From Zafaria ginkgonis (lineage in GTDB: Bacteria > Actinomycetota > Actinomycetes > Actinomycetales > Micrococcaceae): 64,000 nucleotides of DNA. This document shows positions 60,487 to 64,000 of the stretch, piece by piece. Each line of letters begins with the position of its first letter. Position 1 is the first letter of the stretch. Location of the stretch: assembly GCF_039540195.1 (NCBI RefSeq), contig NZ_BAABEO010000008.1:804590-868589 (forward strand). Reading direction: 5' to 3'. The position numbers and the translations under genes were made by a program. The notes below the pieces were generated by a model. It worked only from the letters and a program-made list of their open reading frames with translations. It made no database searches and was not told where the DNA came from.

Positions 60487-61113
60487 CTACTTGGTCTGGC
60501 GGCGGACCTTGGCCAGGACGACCGCCGCGGCGGCGAGCACGGCGACGCCGGCGATCGCCCAGACGGCGGCGGGAGGCAGCCCGCCGGTGGTGGCGGCGTC
60601 CGGAATGGCGGCCTCGGACGACTCCGCGGTCGGCTGCGGCGTGTCGAGCGCGGCCGCGCTGGAGGAGGATGCGGACGCGGTGGCGGCCGACGTCGGGCTG
60701 GCGGACGAGCCGGGGAGGTCGACGCTGAAGTCCAGCGTCTGGTCCACCGGGTGCCCGTCGGAGGACACCACGCGCACGGTGAGCGTGTAGTCGCCTTCGG
60801 GCAGCGGGTCGCCGAAGTCCACGGTGAGCGTGTCGCCGGAGACGCTGGGGTCGGCCTCGAACTGGTGGCCGTTCGCGTCCTTGAGCAGCGCGACGGTGCC
60901 GAGCTTGTTCAGTTCCGCCGAGTACTGCAGGGTGGCCTCGGTGGGCGCGGTGGTCAGTTCCGCGTCGTCCTTCGGCGTGGAATCCACCATGGAGTCGTGG
61001 GCGCTGGCCGCGGGGGCGCAGACCAGGGCGGCGCCTCCGATCGCTGCTGCGGCGGCGAGGCTGGCGCCAAAGCGCCGCCATCCTTGGCGGCCAGGGGTGT
61101 GCTGCGGGTTCAT
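60487..61113 (-). CDS. copC: CopC-domain copper-binding protein, membrane anchored
   Basis: The 208-residue protein has a Sec signal ending ALVCAPAASA, so the mature protein starts HDSMVDSTPKDDAEL. An N-terminal His is the classical Cu(II) ligand of CopC. The CopC beta-barrel follows (TLTVDFGDPLPEGDYTLTVRVVSSDGHPVDQTLDFSV, with the second His in DGHPV). A Ser/Ala linker and a C-terminal membrane helix (AAVWAIAGVAVLAAAAVVLA) come next. It binds extracytoplasmic copper and probably passes it to the CopD-type transporter encoded 2 kb downstream. Confidence 0.93.
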   Translation of the reverse strand: MNPQHTPGRQGWRRFGASLAAAAAIGGAALVCAPAASAHDSMVDSTPKDDAELTTAPTEATLQYSAELNKLGTVALLKDANGHQFEADPSVSGDTLTVDFGDPLPEGDYTLTVRVVSSDGHPVDQTLDFSVDLPGSSASPTSAATASASSSSAAALDTPQPTAESSEAAIPDAATTGGLPPAAVWAIAGVAVLAAAAVVLAKVRRQTK

Positions 61114-61158
61114 GGGATGTGTCCTTCCGCCCCGTGTGGGGCCTGCTTCTGCTTCGGG

Positions 61159-61794
61159 CTAGGAGGCGGAGCAGGCGGGCGGGCCGCGGTGGCGCAACGC
61201 CAGCAGGGGGACGCCCAGGTCGGGCAGGCCCGGCTTCTGGCAGGTTGCGGGCCGTGCGAGGCGCACGACGGCGGGGGCGGGCTTCCAGCGCAGGATCGCC
61301 ACCGGGGTGGCGAGCAGCAGTGCCTCCGCGGTTGCCCGGGCGGCGAGGCCGCCCTTGCGCAGGACCGCGATGGTCAGCAGGGCCGCGGCAAGGTGCGCGG
61401 CGAGCATCCGTGCGTCGGGAACCGGCCCGCCAAAAAACCCGGCGCCTTCCATGCGGGCGGTTCCGGCGGCCGCTGTCCAGACGATGCTGGTTTCGGTGCC
61501 GTGGTGGGAGACCGTCTCGGTCAGGCGGCCGGCGGCGGTGTGCTGGTGGGCGCCGAGGCCGAAGAGCAGGTGGTAGGCGCCTTGGCTGAGCAGCACCCCG
61601 GCGGAGGTCCGCACCAGCGAAAGCCGGCGGCCGGCCAGCGCGGTGCAGATGGCGCCGGAGATCGCCAGGATCAGCGCGAGGACCGGCAGGGACGGCAGCG
61701 AGCCGTCGGCGAGGCCGTGCGAGGCGGCCGCAAGGGAGGTGGCGGCGAGGGCGCCCAGCCAGCCACGCATGATGCGTTGGCTGCGGTGCTCCAC
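61159..61794 (-). CDS. Hydrophobic membrane protein of the copper locus
   Basis: The 211-residue protein has about four or five membrane segments and loops containing GLGAHQHTAAG and VSHHGTE, with possible metal-binding histidines. There is also a C-terminal TCQKPGL. I do not recognise the family. The GTG at 61794 was selected because AAGGAG lies 6 nt upstream; longer versions begin with unrelated sequence. It precedes copC by 45 nt on the same strand, so it is probably the first gene of the copper operon. Confidence 0.72.
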   Translation of the reverse strand: MEHRSQRIMRGWLGALAATSLAAASHGLADGSLPSLPVLALILAISGAICTALAGRRLSLVRTSAGVLLSQGAYHLLFGLGAHQHTAAGRLTETVSHHGTETSIVWTAAAGTARMEGAGFFGGPVPDARMLAAHLAAALLTIAVLRKGGLAARATAEALLLATPVAILRWKPAPAVVRLARPATCQKPGLPDLGVPLLALRHRGPPACSAS

Positions 61795-61949
61795 GGTTCG
61801 CTCCTTGCCTTGCGGATCCCGCCGTCGGGACCCCTGGATGGCACGGCACCGAAGGAGTCGGGGCCGCTGGACGATTCTACCAAAAGTAGAAGGTCGGACC
61901 GGCAATGCCCCCTCGCTGGACCCCGAAGCGACGGGCCGGAAAACGCCAA

Positions 61950-61983
61950 GGGCCCGCCCTCCCCCGAAGGGAAGGACGGGCCC
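61950..61983. terminator. Terminator hairpin downstream of the HU gene
   Basis: GGGCCCG (61950-61956) and CGGGCCC (61977-61983) close a GC-rich stem that extends inward with CCT/AGG. It lies 56 nt after the HU stop on the minus strand. Confidence 0.7.
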
Positions 61984-62038
61984 GCGAACCTGCCACATGG
62001 TGCGGCGGTTCAGTGCTGCGGCACAGGGCCGCGGCGGC

Positions 62039-62329
62039 CTACTTGGAGGTGACGGCGGCCTTCAGCTTGGAGCCGGCGGTCAGCTTCACGGAGTGGCCGG
62101 CCGGGATCTGGATGGTGTCGCCGGTCTGCGGGTTGCGGCCGGTGCGGGCGGCACGGTCGGTGCGCTCGACGGACAGCCAGCCCGGGATGGAAACCTTCTC
62201 GCCCTGGGAAACCTGCTCCACGAACACCTCGAACACGGCGTCCAGAACACCGTTCACGGCGACCTGGGAGTTGCCGGTCTTCTCGGCAACGGCAGCAACG
62301 AGCTCACTACGGTTAATAGCCAATTTCAT
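62039..62329 (-). CDS. hup: DNA-binding protein HU
   Basis: The 96-residue nucleoid protein begins MKLAINRSELVAAVAEKTGNS and carries the HU arm signature GRNPQTGDTIQIPAG. It is a short HU without the Lys/Ala-rich histone-like tail of the longer actinobacterial HupB, so it represents the tail-less type. AGGAGGAC directly precedes the ATG, fitting high expression. Monocistronic with a terminator. Confidence 0.96.
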   Translation of the reverse strand: MKLAINRSELVAAVAEKTGNSQVAVNGVLDAVFEVFVEQVSQGEKVSIPGWLSVERTDRAARTGRNPQTGDTIQIPAGHSVKLTAGSKLKAAVTSK

Positions 62330-62537
62330 GTCCTCCTGGACTATCTCTCCCCAGCCAGACGGCAGGCGGGGCGCCCCGCGGTTACGGAACTTCTGAGTAG
62401 GAAACTACCAGCCGCCACGGACAGAAACGCGCGATTTTGCCGGGATTCGGCGGTTTTTTTGGGTTTTCTGGGCGAATTCACCGCCTCGGCGCCCCTCCGA
62501 GGGCCCTCCGGGACCGAACGGAGTTGCGGGCGTCACG

Positions 62538-62570
62538 TTGACATACTTTGAGAACGATTATCATTTAAGT
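62538..62570 (+). promoter_or_regulatory. Consensus -35 with overlapping Zur/Fur-like box
   Basis: A perfect TTGACA (62538-62543) is followed by TTTGAGAACGATTATCATTT. Its core AACGATTATCATT is an imperfect palindrome (AAyGAT-n-ATCrTT) of the Fur-superfamily type. Zur boxes of actinobacteria look like this, and the downstream protein is a zinc metallochaperone. The operator overlaps the spacer/-10 region, as expected for a repressor that blocks RNA polymerase when zinc is plentiful. Confidence 0.8.
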
Positions 62571-62583
62571 TAGGTTCGTCGGC

Positions 62584-63924
62584 GTGAACACTCCAAAACG
62601 CACCTTGACGAACGTCCTCCTCCGCCGCGAAATCTCCTCCGCCGAGCTCCGGCAGGACACGCCCAAACGGGCCGCGCTGGCCGCAGCCCTCCTGGTTCCG
62701 GGCTTGGCGCTCACCGCCTGCACCCCGGCCGGCGCGTCCGCCGGCGACACCTCCGCGGCGGCCGCGTCCGCCCCCGAAGCGGCCGCGCCGACTCAGGAAG
62801 CCAGCCGTGCCCACCCGCGGCTGGCCATGACCTACGACGGCGGGGTGATGGTTTTCGACGCCGCAGCGGGGGAAGTCGTCCTGGACGAGCCCCTCGCGGG
62901 ATTCAACCGGGTCAATCCGGCCGGCGACGGACGCCACGTGCTGGTTAGCACCGCCACCGGCTTCCGGGTCCTGGACACCGGGGCGTGGTCCGAGCCGCAT
63001 GGCGACCACAGCCACCACTACACGTCAGCACCATCACTGACCGAGGCGGTTTTCCCCGCCACCACGCCCGGGCACGCCGTCGTCCACGGCGGCACCACGG
63101 CCCTGTTCGACGACGGCACCGGCACGGTCCAGCTGTTCGATCCGCGGGAGTTGTCCGGCCTTGCCGAAGGGCTGCCCCAGACCACGTCCTACGTCTCCGA
63201 GCACGCCCACCACGGCGTGGCGCTGCAGCTGCAGGACGGCTCCCTCTTGGTCACCGAGGGCGATTCCGAGTCCCGCAACGGCATCAAGGTCCTCTCCGCG
63301 CCGGCCGCCGACGGGAGCCGGACGGAGATCGCGCACAGCGACGACTGCCCCGGCGTGCACGGCGAGGCAGCCCTTGCCGGGGAGACGATCGTCGTCGGCT
63401 GCGAGGACGGGCTGCTGGCCTACCGGGACGCCAGGATCACCAAGATCGACGCGCCGGACGAGTACGCCCGCATCGGCAACCAGGCCGGCAGCGTGGAATC
63501 CGCCGTCGTGCTCGGGGACTACAAGACGGATCCGGATGCGGAACTGGAGCGCCCCACGCGGATCAGCCTGACGGACACCGCCACGGGCACCATGAAGCTC
63601 GTCGAGCTGGGCGCCAGCTACACCTTCCGTTCCCTCGGGCGCGGCCCGTCCGGCGAGGCCCTGGTGCTGGCCACGGACGGCACCCTGCGCGTGATCGACC
63701 CCAAGACCGCGAAGCAGGCCGCCTCCATCGAGGTCATGGACGCGTGGGAGGAACCGCTCGAGTGGCAGCAGCCGCGCCCGGCCCTGTATGTGCAGGGGAC
63801 CACCGCGTACGTCACGGAGCCGGCCACCAACCAGCTGCACACGATCGACCTGGTCGGCGGGCGGGTGCTGGGCAGCACGGAACTGCCGCATACCCCCAAC
63901 GAGTTCACCGGCATCCCCGGATAG
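62584..63924 (+). CDS. aztD: AztD-like zinc metallochaperone
   Basis: The 446-residue secreted or lipid-anchored beta-propeller protein has a hydrophobic segment ending LALTACTP as the likely lipobox (Cys near residue 46). The His-rich loop EPHGDHSHHYTS (about residue 140) and AHHGVALQL match AztD, which binds zinc and passes it to the AztC binding protein. The pair HSDDCPGVHGEAAL and VVGCEDGLL supplies a likely disulfide. It starts at GTG 62584, a few bases after the Zur-like box, so the mRNA is nearly leaderless. No aztABC genes follow in the window; a strong terminator comes first. It may act as a stand-alone zinc scavenger. Confidence 0.87.
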   Translation: MNTPKRTLTNVLLRREISSAELRQDTPKRAALAAALLVPGLALTACTPAGASAGDTSAAAASAPEAAAPTQEASRAHPRLAMTYDGGVMVFDAAAGEVVLDEPLAGFNRVNPAGDGRHVLVSTATGFRVLDTGAWSEPHGDHSHHYTSAPSLTEAVFPATTPGHAVVHGGTTALFDDGTGTVQLFDPRELSGLAEGLPQTTSYVSEHAHHGVALQLQDGSLLVTEGDSESRNGIKVLSAPAADGSRTEIAHSDDCPGVHGEAALAGETIVVGCEDGLLAYRDARITKIDAPDEYARIGNQAGSVESAVVLGDYKTDPDAELERPTRISLTDTATGTMKLVELGASYTFRSLGRGPSGEALVLATDGTLRVIDPKTAKQAASIEVMDAWEEPLEWQQPRPALYVQGTTAYVTEPATNQLHTIDLVGGRVLGSTELPHTPNEFTGIPG

Positions 63925-63965
63925 CCACGCGCGGGACCGCGTTTGCACGGCCACGCTTAAATGCC

Positions 63966-63999
63966 CGAAGGCCGCACCCCGAACGGGGTGCGGCCTTCG
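63966..63999. terminator. Terminator hairpin after the aztD-like gene
   Basis: CGAAGGCCGCACCCC pairs perfectly with GGGGTGCGGCCTTCG across a 4-nt loop, 41 nt after the stop. It suggests the gene is monocistronic. Confidence 0.85.
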
Positions 64000-64000
64000 T

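Overview
The window is a high-GC, gene-dense chromosomal segment of an actinomycete. The closest fit is Micrococcaceae (Arthrobacter/Citricoccus-like). The support is the strong third-position G/C bias, frequent GTG/TTG starts and ATGA gene overlaps, the fused MrpA-type antiporter subunit, DUF4235, actinobacterial DUF559 and GerW-type proteins, and the GC-rich terminators. The genus is an inference. There is no transposase, phage gene or CRISPR array.

Layout. 1-7.3 kb: truncated methyltransferase, LysE exporter, a PabB with an unusual N-terminal P-loop kinase-like domain, an FAD monooxygenase, cardiolipin synthase (minus) and a PabC-like lyase; pabB and pabC together make p-aminobenzoate for folate. 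7.4-10.7 kb: a TPP-riboswitch-controlled thiamine-precursor ECF transporter (YkoE S-component plus one protein fusing both ATPases and EcfT). 10.8-17.6 kb: DUF4235 protein and a complete mnhACDEFG Na+/H+ antiporter operon. 17.7-23.8 kb: MFS transporter, a DUF559 gene enclosed by perfect 45-bp inverted repeats, dcd, a VanY-type carboxypeptidase and class I fumarase. 24-27.8 kb: SseB-like protein, a TrkA-C/CPA2 antiporter pair, tRNA-Gly(CCC), panD and an AEC carrier.

27.9-46.7 kb is a sulfur district: three flavin-dependent luciferase-like monooxygenases, a DUF1684 protein, two trans-sulfuration enzymes (one MetY-like), metF-metE behind a SAM-I riboswitch, a polar amino-acid ABC transporter with two binding proteins, an FAD/NAD(P)-binding protein and a GNAT acetyltransferase. 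The gene content resembles the Bacillus yxe/ytm-type systems that take up, N-acetylate and oxidatively cleave S-substituted cysteines. I infer an organosulfur salvage locus.

46.8-64 kb: HerA-like ATPase, a membrane-anchored protein, MarR-MFS efflux pair, aldo/keto reductase, thioredoxin-NHL protein, GerW-like protein, a lipoprotein, and a copper locus (CopD-CtaG fusion, Tat DyP peroxidase, PCuAC lipoprotein, CopC, a membrane protein). HU follows, then an AztD-like zinc metallochaperone behind a Zur-like box.

The most unusual non-coding structure is a dispersed intergenic element of about 126 nt present three times (7257-7383, 38504-38630, 46677-46803). It is built from 31-nt units in the order U1-U2-U2'-U1' and folds into a long hairpin.
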